Shown one piece after another: positions 33,884 to 41,860 of a DNA stretch of 64,000 nt. The notes beneath the pieces were generated by a model, which worked only from the letters and a program-made list of their open reading frames with translations, did no database searches and was not told where the DNA came from. The first letter of the stretch is position 1. The number at the start of each line of letters is the position of its first letter. Made by a program: the position numbers and the translations under genes. Origin of the DNA: Nonomuraea jabiensis (GTDB lineage Bacteria; Actinomycetota; Actinomycetes; Streptosporangiales; Streptosporangiaceae); the NCBI RefSeq assembly GCF_014204795.1, contig NZ_JACHMB010000001.1, forward strand, positions 620,001 through 684,000, written 5' to 3'.

Positions 33884-34936
33884 ATGGCCAGGGTGACACT
33901 GCAGACGATCGCCGACCGGCTGGGCGTGTCCCGGGCCACCGTGTCCTACGCCTTCTCCCGGCCCGACCAGCTCAGCGACGGGCTGCGCCGCAGGATCATG
34001 GAGGTGGCCGACGAGCTCGGCTACGCGGGGCCCAACCCGACGGCGCGATCGCTGCGGCTGGGGCGGGCCGGGGCGCTGGGGCTGCTGTTCAGCGAGACGC
34101 TGGCGTACGCGTTCGCCGACCCGTACTCGATCGGCTTCTTCCAGGGGCTGGCGACGGCGGCCGAGGACGCGGGGGTGGGGCTGCTCATCCTGCCGCTGCC
34201 GCACGGCGACCGGCGGAGCGAGACCGTCAGGGACGCGGTGGTCGACGCGTTCTGCGTGATGTCGCTGCCCGACGGGCATCCGGCGCTGGCGGAGGTGCTG
34301 GCCAGGAAGCTGCCCGTCGTGATGGTGGACGAGCCGTACGTACCGGGGCACCCGTTCGTGGGCACCGACGAGCCGGCGGCCGCGGCGACGGCGGCGCGGC
34401 ACGTGCTCGGGCTCGGGCACCGGCGGATCGGGGTGGCCATGGTCGGGCTGCACGACGACGGGCACACCGGCTGGGCCTCCCCGGAGCGCCAGGAGGGCGC
34501 GGTGTTCGAGGCCATGCGGCGGCGGTGCGGCGGCTACCGGCAGGCGTGCGAGGAGGCCGGGATCGACTGGTCAGGGGTGCCGTTCTACGAGGTGGCGCGC
34601 AACTCCCGCGAGGCCGGCAAGAAGGCGGGGCACGCGCTGCTGGGGCGGGACCCGCGCCCCACGGCGATCCTCACCAACACGGACGTGCTGGCGTTGGGGG
34701 TCCTCGACGCCGCCGCCGACCTGGGGCTGGAGGTGCCCGGGGAGCTGTCGGTGGTGGGGTTCTCCGACAGCGCGGCCGAGGAGGCGGGGCTCACCACGAT
34801 CCGGCAGGCCAAGCAGGAGATGGGAGCGGCGGCGGGGCGGCTGCTGCTGTCGGGGGGCGCGGCGGAGCCGGAGCGGCTGGTATTCCCGCACGAGCTGATC
34901 GTGCGCGCCTCGACCGCTCCCCCGGCGCAGGCTTGA
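33884..34936 (+). CDS. LacI family transcriptional regulator
   Basis: 350 residues. The helix-turn-helix and hinge are clear (TLQTIADRLGVSRATVSYAFSRPDQLSDGLRRRIMEVADELGY), then a periplasmic-binding-like sensor domain (GLLFSETLAYAFADPYSIGFFQGLATAAEDAG, LTNTDVLALGVLDAAADLGLEVP, VVGFSDSAAEEAGLTTI). The ligand is unknown. TACGGT (33872-33877) ends six bases before ATG 33884, suggesting a leaderless message. It most likely binds the twin palindromes just upstream, controlling itself and the divergent small genes; no sugar-uptake genes lie nearby. Confidence 0.92.
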   Translation: MARVTLQTIADRLGVSRATVSYAFSRPDQLSDGLRRRIMEVADELGYAGPNPTARSLRLGRAGALGLLFSETLAYAFADPYSIGFFQGLATAAEDAGVGLLILPLPHGDRRSETVRDAVVDAFCVMSLPDGHPALAEVLARKLPVVMVDEPYVPGHPFVGTDEPAAAATAARHVLGLGHRRIGVAMVGLHDDGHTGWASPERQEGAVFEAMRRRCGGYRQACEEAGIDWSGVPFYEVARNSREAGKKAGHALLGRDPRPTAILTNTDVLALGVLDAAADLGLEVPGELSVVGFSDSAAEEAGLTTIRQAKQEMGAAAGRLLLSGGAAEPERLVFPHELIVRASTAPPAQA

Positions 34937-34945
34937 CGGACCGGG

Positions 34946-35320
34946 TCACGCCAGCAGGAGCAGCACGCCCGCCGCGACGCTGACCAGGGCGGTGGCGCCG
35001 TGCACGCCCAACCAGAAGCCGGGGTGGCCGCCGCGCCTGGCCACGATGAGCGCGTCGCCGGCGGGGATGATGCTCATGGCCACGAAGACCCACCCCAGCG
35101 TGTGCGCGTCCGCCACGGCGATCAGGACGAAGATGGCCAGGGCGGTGCCGAGATCACGAACGGCCTTCACGGAGAAGTACGCGCCCGCGTCCATGCCCGA
35201 GGCCGAGCCCGGCACGCCGAACGCCTTGGCCGCGGCCTCGGGGACGAGGAAGAAACGCAGGCTGATCACCACGAGGGCGATGCCGACCAGGGCTGCGATC
35301 ACATAAGCGGTGGTAACCAT
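34946..35320 (-). CDS. DUF4267 family membrane protein
   Basis: 124 residues, four hydrophobic helices, with the family pattern GIALVVISLRFFLVPEAAAKAFGVP and FSVKAVRDLGTALAIFVLI. Small integral membrane proteins of unknown function, often next to regulators. ATG 35320 has GGAG eight bases upstream; a TTG at 35338 is a less likely start. Two palindromic repeats in its promoter (35357-35402) imply repression. Confidence 0.82.
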   Translation of the reverse strand: MVTTAYVIAALVGIALVVISLRFFLVPEAAAKAFGVPGSASGMDAGAYFSVKAVRDLGTALAIFVLIAVADAHTLGWVFVAMSIIPAGDALIVARRGGHPGFWLGVHGATALVSVAAGVLLLLA

Positions 35321-35356
35321 CTTGAGCACTCCAAGCAAGAGTCATCGGTAGAAGTG

Positions 35357-35402
35357 CTAGCAACGCTAGCCTAGCGAAGACTCAATGTCTAGCACTGCTA
35401 GA
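35357..35402. promoter_or_regulatory. Two CTAGC-type operators before DUF4267 gene
   Basis: CTAGCAACGCTAG (35357-35369) and TCTAGCACTGCTAGA (35388-35402, perfect 7-1-7) share half-sites CTAGC/GCTAG. They are typical of TetR or MarR family operators and control the DUF4267 gene, the only start they precede. No regulator gene is adjacent. Confidence 0.6.
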
Positions 35403-35413
35403 AAACTGGTCGC

Positions 35414-36262
35414 CTAGTCACGCCACACGGCGGCGACCTCCTCGGCGCTCGGCTGCGACCGGCCCAGCTCGGCGGCCGGCGCGCGGCGGGCCGGATCGAG
35501 CAGGTTGCCCATGGAGCTGCCCACGACCTGTCGCCACCCCCGCGGATCCGGCGTCACCAGAGCGGTCCGCACGCCGTCGCCCAGCTCCGCGATCTGCTGC
35601 TCCACCCCGGGCATGATCCCCCCGCCCCGCGTGATCGGCGCGATGACCACGACGCGGTCGTAGCCGGCGGCGAGGCTGACGCCGGCGGGCGAGCGCATGC
35701 CGCCGTCGATGTAGCGGCGCCCGCCGATCGTGGCAGGCGGCCGTACGCCGGGGCTGGCCGTGCTGGCGCAGACGGCGTCCACCAGATCGACGCCGCTGCC
35801 GGCGTCGAAGTCGGCCGGTTCGCCGCTCTCCGCGTCCACCGCCGTGATCACCAGCCGCTTGTCCGGCCACTCCCGTACCTCGTCGCCGAGCCACCGGGCC
35901 ACCTGCGCCCGCCGCTCCGCCTCCGGTACGGTCCGCGCGGCCAGCGCGATCCGCCCCATCCGCGCGCCGAACTCCTGGGACGTCTTGGACCTGGACAGGT
36001 TCCACACCATGCGGAACAGGCCCAGTGGCGACGACTTCGGCCTGCGCTCCCCGGCAGGAGGCTCCAGCTGCCTGGCGTACAGGTGCTCGGGATCGAGCCC
36101 GCAGGCGAGCTGCGCGCCCACGAGCGCGCCGGCGGACGTGCCCACCACCAGGTCCGCCTCCCTCAGATCGACCCCGTTCGCGGCGAGCCCGGCCAGGACG
36201 CCCGTCTCCCAGGCGATCCCCAGCACCCCGCCACCCCCCAGAACCACTGCTCTGCTCGTCAC
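35414..36262 (-). CDS. Patatin-like phospholipase
   Basis: 282 residues. The oxyanion loop GGGGVLG, nucleophile elbow GTSAGA (Ser in GXSXG) and catalytic DGG in YIDGGMRSP are present, so a Ser-Asp dyad lipid acyl hydrolase is expected. No signal peptide. GTG 36262 is chosen because AAGGAG lies five bases upstream; GTG 36268 overlaps that site. Divergent from the CutA-like gene. Confidence 0.9.
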   Translation of the reverse strand: MTSRAVVLGGGGVLGIAWETGVLAGLAANGVDLREADLVVGTSAGALVGAQLACGLDPEHLYARQLEPPAGERRPKSSPLGLFRMVWNLSRSKTSQEFGARMGRIALAARTVPEAERRAQVARWLGDEVREWPDKRLVITAVDAESGEPADFDAGSGVDLVDAVCASTASPGVRPPATIGGRRYIDGGMRSPAGVSLAAGYDRVVVIAPITRGGGIMPGVEQQIAELGDGVRTALVTPDPRGWRQVVGSSMGNLLDPARRAPAAELGRSQPSAEEVAAVWRD

Positions 36263-36323
36263 CCGCACTCCTTCGGTCGAGTCCGGCCCGGCCGCGGGAA
36301 ATCGGTTACCGACCGGGGGTCAC

Positions 36324-36342
36324 GTAGGTAAGGTTGCCCTCA
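36324..36342. promoter_or_regulatory. Possible degenerate iron box
   Basis: GTAGGTAAGGTTGCCCTCA fits the IdeR/DmdR consensus at 14 of 19 positions, with a good left half (AGGTAAGG) and a weaker right half. It lies 22 bases before the CutA-like gene. Its geometry is nearly the same as the strong iron box at 25523-25541. Confidence 0.35.
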
Positions 36343-36364
36343 CACCCTCCCGAAGGACAGCTCC

Positions 36365-36640
36365 ATGGCGGAATTCATCGAGGTCCGAGCGACGGTCGAG
36401 GGCCATGAGAGAGCGGCCGCCCTGGCGCGCGGCATCTTCAGCGCCGGCCTGGCGGCCTCGATCGACATCGCCGAAGTGACCTCCCCGCGCGGCGACACGA
36501 CCGTCTGGGAGCTCACGCTCATCACGACGGACGGGCAGGTCCCGACGCTCGAACGGCGCATCAGGGAGACCGCCGACGGCTGCTCCGTCACCAGGCGGCC
36601 GATCACCCACGACGACGACGCCTACCCCGACTGGCTCTGA
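36365..36640 (+). CDS. CutA-like divalent-cation tolerance protein
   Basis: 91 residues with a CutA1-type ferredoxin-like fold pattern (EFIEVRATVEGHERAAALARGIFSAGLAASIDIAEVTS ... WELTLITTDGQVPTLERRIRE). The usual TYWWEGKV region is replaced by PRGDTTVWELTL, so this is a divergent member. CutA proteins form trimers linked with copper and metal tolerance. ATG 36365 follows AAGGA. A weak iron box precedes it. Confidence 0.65.
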   Translation: MAEFIEVRATVEGHERAAALARGIFSAGLAASIDIAEVTSPRGDTTVWELTLITTDGQVPTLERRIRETADGCSVTRRPITHDDDAYPDWL

Positions 36641-36689
36641 GCGCCTGCTCGCCTGAGGGCGGTCTGCACCCACTCGGCGGCGGCGTCCC

Positions 36690-36946
36690 CTCCGGGTCGG
36701 CGTCCACCACCCCGGCCGTGAAGAACCCGCTCACCGTGCGGGGCAGGGAGATCTCGCGGGCGAACCGGTGCCCGAAATCCCGGTCGGCCGCGAGCTCCGG
36801 GTGCACGACCTTGACCGCCACGGCGCGCCCGCTCTTCGACCGCCCAGGAAGACCCGCCCCATCCCGCCGGCGCCCAGCCGCGCCTCGATCCGGTACGGCC
36901 CCACCGTCCGCGGATCCTCCGGCCGCAGCGACTCGAACACGGGCAC
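36690..36946 (-). pseudogene. Frameshifted Ser/Thr protein kinase N-terminus
   Basis: From GTG 36946 the frame encodes MPVFESLRPEDPRTVGPYRI then EARLGAGGMGRVFLG, the glycine-rich loop of an actinobacterial Ser/Thr kinase. One base has been lost near 36841-36845: restoring a C in GGGC(C)GGTCG yields GRSKSGRAVAVKVVHPELA with the catalytic Lys, which continues in the other frame to about 36690 (RFAREI, TVSGFFTAGVVDADPEG). The rest of the catalytic domain is missing. A good ribosome site GGGGAGG remains. This is a decayed gene. Confidence 0.75.
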
Positions 36947-37021
36947 GCGCCTCCCCAGGACCGCGATCAGACGTGTCGAATCACCACATCAGCCCGATCA
37001 CCGGAGGAGACAGGGCCAACT

Positions 37022-38425
37022 TCACATAGCGACGGTCAGCCGGAGCAGTGGCGTCACCGAAGGCGCCGCGGGAAGGCTCCCGACCGCCGCCAGGAGGGCG
37101 TCCACCTGGTCCGGCGGCAGGGCCCGGCCCGCGTTGGCGCGGAACTTGACCCCCAGCTCGTCCGCCGTCAACGGGTGCTCCGGCCCGCCCCGCGAGGAGT
37201 CCACGCGGTGCTCCAGCGTCGAGCCGTCACGCAGCCGTACCCGCAGCACCGCCGCGAACGCCCGCGGGAAGATCTCCGAGGCCCGCTCGTCGGCCACGCA
37301 CCGCACCCGCCCGGCCAGCTCCAGCCGCTCCGGGGACAGCGCGGCGAAGTCGTCCAGGGAGAGCCCGAGCCCGCCGCCGCCGTGCAGCGCCGCCGCGACC
37401 GTGTAGGGCCCGGAGAACTTCGCGTGGTACGGCGACCTGGGGGCGGTCTTCTCCTCCCTGGGCTCGGCGATCGTACGCAGCACCGGGGCGGGCACCCCCA
37501 GCTCGATCTCCTCGACGTCGTCCGGGGACAGGCCGCCGGCCCGCAGCGCCAGGGCGCAGTCGATGGCCGGGTGGGTGAAGTGGTTCGTCGGGTAGGGCTT
37601 GTAGACCGTGCGCAGGAGCTCCCACCGCTCGCCCAGGCCTGACAGTAGCGCCGCGTCGTCGTACCGGCCGTCGAGCCAGGCCTGGAAGAACCCGAACCGG
37701 CCCTCCAGCACGGTCGGCGGCCCGGTCACGCCCTCCAGGGCGAGCACCGCGGCCGAGACCCCCGCGTGCGCGGCCCAGCCGCAGTGGACCCGCTTGATCG
37801 TCCCGCCCGTGCGGTTGGCCTCGATCACGCCCGCGCCCATGCTGGCCGCCACGCCGACCGCGTGCGCGATGCCGTCCGCCGTCAGGTCGAACAGCAGCCC
37901 CGCCGCGACCGCGGCGCCCAGCGTGCCGCAGATGGACGTCGCGTGCTGGCCCTTCTCGAAGAAGAGCGAATTGCGCGCCTCAGGCAGGTAGGAGGCCATC
38001 CCGAGGCGGTTGCACACCTCGACGCCCGCCGCGATCGCCGCGGCCAGCGCGGCCCCGCTCGCCCCGGTCGCCTCGGCGACGGCCAGCGCGGCGGGCACCA
38101 CGGAAGCGCTCGGGTGCAGCACTGACGGCAGGTGCGTGTCGTCGTAGTCGAGCGCGTGCGCCAGCGTGCCGTTGACCAGCGCCGCCGCCGGGGCGGGGAG
38201 CCGGTCGCCGCTGCCGATCGCGCTCGCCTCCTCGACGCCGCCCCACCGGCGTACGGCCCGCAGCACGGCCGGTCCCGCGTCGCCCTCCGGCTCGGCGTAG
38301 GCGGCCAGGCAGTTGCCCAGCACGTCGAGCACCCGTCCGGTCACGTCGTCGCGCACCCCGTCGGGAACGCCCTTGTCGCGGCAGGCGACGGCGAACTCGG
38401 CCAGCCGCTGGACATGGGTTGTCAT
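37022..38425 (-). CDS. MmgE/PrpD family protein
   Basis: 467 residues of the 2-methylcitrate dehydratase-like family (VNGTLAHALDYDDTHLPSVLHPSASVVPAALAVAEATG, GWAAHAGVSAAVLALEGVTGPPTVLEGRFGFFQAW, YKPYPTNHFTHPAIDCALAL, PYHAKFSGPYTVAAAL). Members dehydrate methylcitrate or isomerise or dehydrate other di/tricarboxylates. No other methylcitrate-cycle gene is present, so the substrate is open. ATG 38425 lies 13 bases after the cyclase-family gene, forming a two-gene operon. Confidence 0.9.
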   Translation of the reverse strand: MTTHVQRLAEFAVACRDKGVPDGVRDDVTGRVLDVLGNCLAAYAEPEGDAGPAVLRAVRRWGGVEEASAIGSGDRLPAPAAALVNGTLAHALDYDDTHLPSVLHPSASVVPAALAVAEATGASGAALAAAIAAGVEVCNRLGMASYLPEARNSLFFEKGQHATSICGTLGAAVAAGLLFDLTADGIAHAVGVAASMGAGVIEANRTGGTIKRVHCGWAAHAGVSAAVLALEGVTGPPTVLEGRFGFFQAWLDGRYDDAALLSGLGERWELLRTVYKPYPTNHFTHPAIDCALALRAGGLSPDDVEEIELGVPAPVLRTIAEPREEKTAPRSPYHAKFSGPYTVAAALHGGGGLGLSLDDFAALSPERLELAGRVRCVADERASEIFPRAFAAVLRVRLRDGSTLEHRVDSSRGGPEHPLTADELGVKFRANAGRALPPDQVDALLAAVGSLPAAPSVTPLLRLTVAM

Positions 38426-38438
38426 GGTCCCTCTCAGG

Positions 38439-39233
38439 TCAGTCGATCACGGCGAGCGGACGGACGGGGGCGCCGGTGGCGCCGACGACCGGCAGCGGGT
38501 TCAGCACCAGCACGAACTCGCGTGTCCCCGAGTCCAGCAACTCGGACAGCCGCATGGTCTCCACGATGTTGATGCCCGACTCCACCAGCATGATCCGGTG
38601 CACGGGCAGCGTGGCATGCCCGCGACCGGGCGCGATGTGCTCGAAGGCGATGGACTCGCCGCCCACCACGCGCGGGCGGCGCTCGGCCAGCCAGCGCGCC
38701 GCCTCGACGCCCGGCCCGGGGACGCCGCCCCGCTGCCCGACGAACTCCTCCGCCGACGACCAGAGCCGCGACCAGCCGGTGCCGACGAGCACGGCGTCGC
38801 CGGCGCGGATCTCCAGGTCGCCGGCGGCGCGCGACAGGTCGTCGGCGGTGATCTCGTAGCCGGCCGGCAGCGTGTCCACGCCGTGCACGGCGGCCACGTC
38901 GAGCAGCACGCACCGGCCCACGTACGGCTCGAAGGCGTCGATGCCGAGCGCGCCGAACCCCTCGTGCGACATCACCTCGGCCGCGGGCCGCCCGCCGTAC
39001 AGGAGACCTTCCTGCGAGACGTGCGCGAGCGCGTCGACGTGCGTGCCGACGTGGCCGCCCGTGACGATGATCTCGTTGGCGGCGGAGCCGCCGTCCGGCC
39101 TGACCATGTCGCCGTGCCTGCGCTCCAGCGCCATCCGGAACGGGGGGTGGTTCGGTGACTGCGGCATGCCTTTGCGCATCGGCTGCGCGAGATCAAGGAC
39201 GCGCGCCCCTTCCAGCGCCTTCCACAAGGACAT
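38439..39233 (-). CDS. Cyclase family protein (kynurenine formamidase-like fold)
   Basis: 264 residues. The metal-binding motif GGHVGTHVDALAHV (HxGTHxDxxxH) marks the cyclase/arylformamidase family of metal hydrolases. GTGWSRLW and the C-terminal LPVHRIMLVESGINIVE are also typical. The usual reactions are hydrolysis of formamides, lactones or isatin-type rings. ATG 39233 follows AAAGGAGAG at somewhat long distance. With the MmgE/PrpD gene downstream it suggests a degradative step pair, not identified further. Confidence 0.87.
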   Translation of the reverse strand: MSLWKALEGARVLDLAQPMRKGMPQSPNHPPFRMALERRHGDMVRPDGGSAANEIIVTGGHVGTHVDALAHVSQEGLLYGGRPAAEVMSHEGFGALGIDAFEPYVGRCVLLDVAAVHGVDTLPAGYEITADDLSRAAGDLEIRAGDAVLVGTGWSRLWSSAEEFVGQRGGVPGPGVEAARWLAERRPRVVGGESIAFEHIAPGRGHATLPVHRIMLVESGINIVETMRLSELLDSGTREFVLVLNPLPVVGATGAPVRPLAVID

Positions 39234-39307
39234 CTCGGACGGCTCTCCTTTGTTCCGATCAAGAAACGGCGTCTCGACAGTACACAAGACGGACAAAACC
39301 GACTCAA

Positions 39308-40120
39308 TCAGCCCGCGGACCGCATCAACCCGTGGCAGGCGATGGCCGCGGCGGCCACCACGTTGAGCGAGTCGACGCCCGCCGCCATCGCCGCCCGGCT
39401 CATCGGGATGCACACCGCCCGGTCGGCCTCGTGCAGCCAGTGGGAGGAGAGCCCGTCGCCCTCGGCGCCGAGCAGCAGCGCGACCCGCTCCGCCAGTTCG
39501 ACGGTGTCCAGGGGCGTGGCCGCCTGGTCAGGGGTCAGGGCCAGGGTCTGGAAGCCCGCTTCCCTCAGCTGCGCCAGCCCGCCGAACCAGTCGTCCATCC
39601 GCGCGTACGGGATCGAGAACACCGCCCCCATCGACACCTTCACCGCCCGCCGGTAGAGCGGATCGGCGCACCGGGGCGACAGCACGATCCCGTCCACCCC
39701 CAGGGCGGCGGCGCTGCGGAAGATGGCGCCGATGTTGGAGTGGTCGACCAGGTCCTCCAGCACGAGCAGCCGCCGGGCGCCGCCCTTCAGCAGGGTCTCG
39801 ACGGCCGGGAGCGGCAGGCGCTCCATCGAGGCGAGGGCGCCGCGGTGCACCTGGAAGCCCGCGATGCCCGACATGATCTCGTCGCTCACCACGTAGACGG
39901 TCGCGTCGCCCAGGACGTCCTCGAGCGAGGCCAGCCAGCGGCGCGTCGTCAGGACCGAGCGGATCGGGTAGCCGGTGCCGATGGCCCGCCTGATCACCTT
40001 CTCCCCCTCGGCCAGGAACAGGCCGCGCGACGCCTCCAGGCTCTTGCGCAGTTCCACGTCCCGAAGCCGGGTGTAGTCGGTCAGGCGGGGGTCGTCGGCG
40101 TCGGTTACGTACTCAAGCAC
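39308..40120 (-). CDS. TrmH/SpoU-type RNA methyltransferase
   Basis: 270 residues. An N-terminal substrate-binding part (SRGLFLAEGEKVIRRAI) precedes the SPOUT knotted domain with LVLEDLVDHSNIGAIFRSAAALGVDGIVLSP, LLLGAEGDGLS and the C-terminal CIPMSRAAMAAGVDSLNVVAAAAI (motif 3). It uses S-adenosylmethionine for 2'-O methylation of rRNA or tRNA. GTG 40120 lies within the end of the DUF4184 gene (eight-base overlap), so the two are translationally coupled. Confidence 0.92.
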   Translation of the reverse strand: MLEYVTDADDPRLTDYTRLRDVELRKSLEASRGLFLAEGEKVIRRAIGTGYPIRSVLTTRRWLASLEDVLGDATVYVVSDEIMSGIAGFQVHRGALASMERLPLPAVETLLKGGARRLLVLEDLVDHSNIGAIFRSAAALGVDGIVLSPRCADPLYRRAVKVSMGAVFSIPYARMDDWFGGLAQLREAGFQTLALTPDQAATPLDTVELAERVALLLGAEGDGLSSHWLHEADRAVCIPMSRAAMAAGVDSLNVVAAAAIACHGLMRSAG

Positions 40121-40883
40121 CTTCCGATACTGCCATGCGCCGCCTGACCTGCCAGACCGCCGCGTAGCAGGCGAGCACCAGGCACAACCCGATCACCGTG
40201 CCGGCACCCGTCTTGGTGATCACGCTGGGCAGGCCCAGGTGCGGGACGGGCTCGTCCACGAGGGGCCAGAGGAACGCTCCGGCCACCGTGCCGATCGAGC
40301 ACAGCGCCATGACGGCCGCGCGCACGCGCGGGCTGATCCGCAGGCGTTCCGGTACGGGGGCCGCGGCCATCCGGGACAGCCGGCGCCAGGCCCACCACAC
40401 CACGACGGCCAGGCCGACCACGGACGAGACGTACTGCAGCAGCCGGAAGAGCCTGATCACGCCCAGAACCGAGACCGCCAGCCAGTCGCCCCACTCCACG
40501 GGCCCGGTGGAGTGGGTGAAGGAGTCCCACAGGACGTGGCTGGCCGCGCCGATCACGCCCCCGGCCACCATGGGCAGCAGCCGGAGCCGGGACGGCGCCA
40601 GGAGCGCGGCGCGGCCGGCCAGCGAGGGCGGGAGCAGCGAGATCAGGGGGTCCCTGAAGATGCCGTGGAAGAGCGGCAGCAGCACCAGCACGGCGGCCAG
40701 GTCGATGGTGACGACGCCGAGCCAGGAGTGCCAGTTGCCGTAGTCGGGCAGGAACGGCAGGAAGATCGGCAGATCGGGCACCATCGCCCCCAACGCCATC
40801 GCCCACGGGTCGGCGAACCTGCGTACGCGCTGTGACGAAATCAGCGGCACCATCGCGGCCATATGGCTGGGCGTGAACGGCAA
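40113..40883 (-). CDS. DUF4184 family membrane protein
   Basis: 256 residues with about six helices. The family start (PFTPSHMAAMVPL) and the motifs ALGAMVPDLPIF, GGVIGAASHVLWDSFTHSTG (His/Asp-rich, possibly metal-binding) are present. Function unknown. TTG 40883 is chosen because GGGAGGG lies upstream and the family starts exactly with PFTPSHxA. Followed by the RNA methyltransferase gene with an eight-base overlap. Confidence 0.85.
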   Translation of the reverse strand: MPFTPSHMAAMVPLISSQRVRRFADPWAMALGAMVPDLPIFLPFLPDYGNWHSWLGVVTIDLAAVLVLLPLFHGIFRDPLISLLPPSLAGRAALLAPSRLRLLPMVAGGVIGAASHVLWDSFTHSTGPVEWGDWLAVSVLGVIRLFRLLQYVSSVVGLAVVVWWAWRRLSRMAAAPVPERLRISPRVRAAVMALCSIGTVAGAFLWPLVDEPVPHLGLPSVITKTGAGTVIGLCLVLACYAAVWQVRRRMAVSEGA

Positions 40884-41048
40884 CCGGCCCTCCCTCGGCG
40901 TTCCGGGCAACCTTCGCGACCTGGCGATCACCGCTCATTATGCGGGCAAGCTTGACCATTCTTTGCCCGGACGAAACTACGCTACTGTCTGTAATGGGTA
41001 CGGTACATATCGCTGTCGACGGCCGGATAGCCGGGAGTGCGAGGGGTC

Positions 41049-41687
41049 ATGGTGCCTGACCAGCGGATTCATGAGCGTCCGGCCGCGTCAGCAGATTGGC
41101 TGCGCGCAGCCCGCGCCGCCCGGTCGCTCTCCGTGGCCACCCTGGCCTGGCTGAGCGTGGAAAGCACGCTCGGCCTGGCCGCCGGCTTCGCGGCCCACTC
41201 GCTGGCGTTGATCGGCTGGGGGCTGTCGGCGTTCGTGGAGGCGGCGGCCAGCCTGATCGTGGTGTGGCGGTTCACCGGCGCCCGCACGCTCTCGCCGAGC
41301 GCGGAGAAGACCGCCAGGAAGGCCGTCGCGGTGAGCTTCTGGCTGCTCGCGCCGTACCTCGTGCTGCACGTGGCGCACGACCTGGACGCGGGGCACCGGG
41401 CCACGCCGAGCGTGCTGGGGATCGTGGTGACGGCGTTCAGCCTGGTCAGCATGCCGGCGCTGGGGATCGCCAAGCGGCGGCTCGGGGCACGCCTGGCGTC
41501 CCAGGCCACCTCCGGCGAGGGGACGCAGAACCTCATCTGCGCGGCCATGGCCGCGGGGGTGCTGGTCAGCCTGTGGCTCAACACGCTGGGGTGGTGGTGG
41601 GTCGATCCGGTCGTGGCGGTGGCGCTGGCGGCGGTCGCCGTACGGGAGGGAAGCCGGGCGTGGCACGGCAATGAGTGCTGCCATTAG
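41049..41687 (+). CDS. Cation-efflux-like membrane protein
   Basis: 212 residues, five to six hydrophobic helices. The arrangement (LSVESTLGLAAGFAAHSLALIGWGLSAFVEAAASLIVVWRF, later [45 protein letters not shown]) is that of the cation diffusion facilitator membrane domain, with acidic residues at the metal-site positions partly replaced by Glu/Asn and no cytosolic C-terminal domain. Transport activity is therefore uncertain. ATG 41049 or GTG 41037. Ends in CCH. Confidence 0.78.
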   Translation: MVPDQRIHERPAASADWLRAARAARSLSVATLAWLSVESTLGLAAGFAAHSLALIGWGLSAFVEAAASLIVVWRFTGARTLSPSAEKTARKAVAVSFWLLAPYLVLHVAHDLDAGHRATPSVLGIVVTAFSLVSMPALGIAKRRLGARLASQATSGEGTQNLICAAMAAGVLVSLWLNTLGWWWVDPVVAVALAAVAVREGSRAWHGNECCH

Positions 41688-41860
41688 CTATATCTCCCAT
41701 AAACCGTCACGCACGCGGCCAACACCGCCCACACAGGGTAATCACCGCACCAAAAGGGCTGTTTTCCCGCACTCGCCACACCGAGTATCGTTCCCGGAGT
41801 ATTGCGGAGCATCTCCCGCTAGGGTCTCCGGAAGGTCTCAAGCACACCTAAGAGGACATC

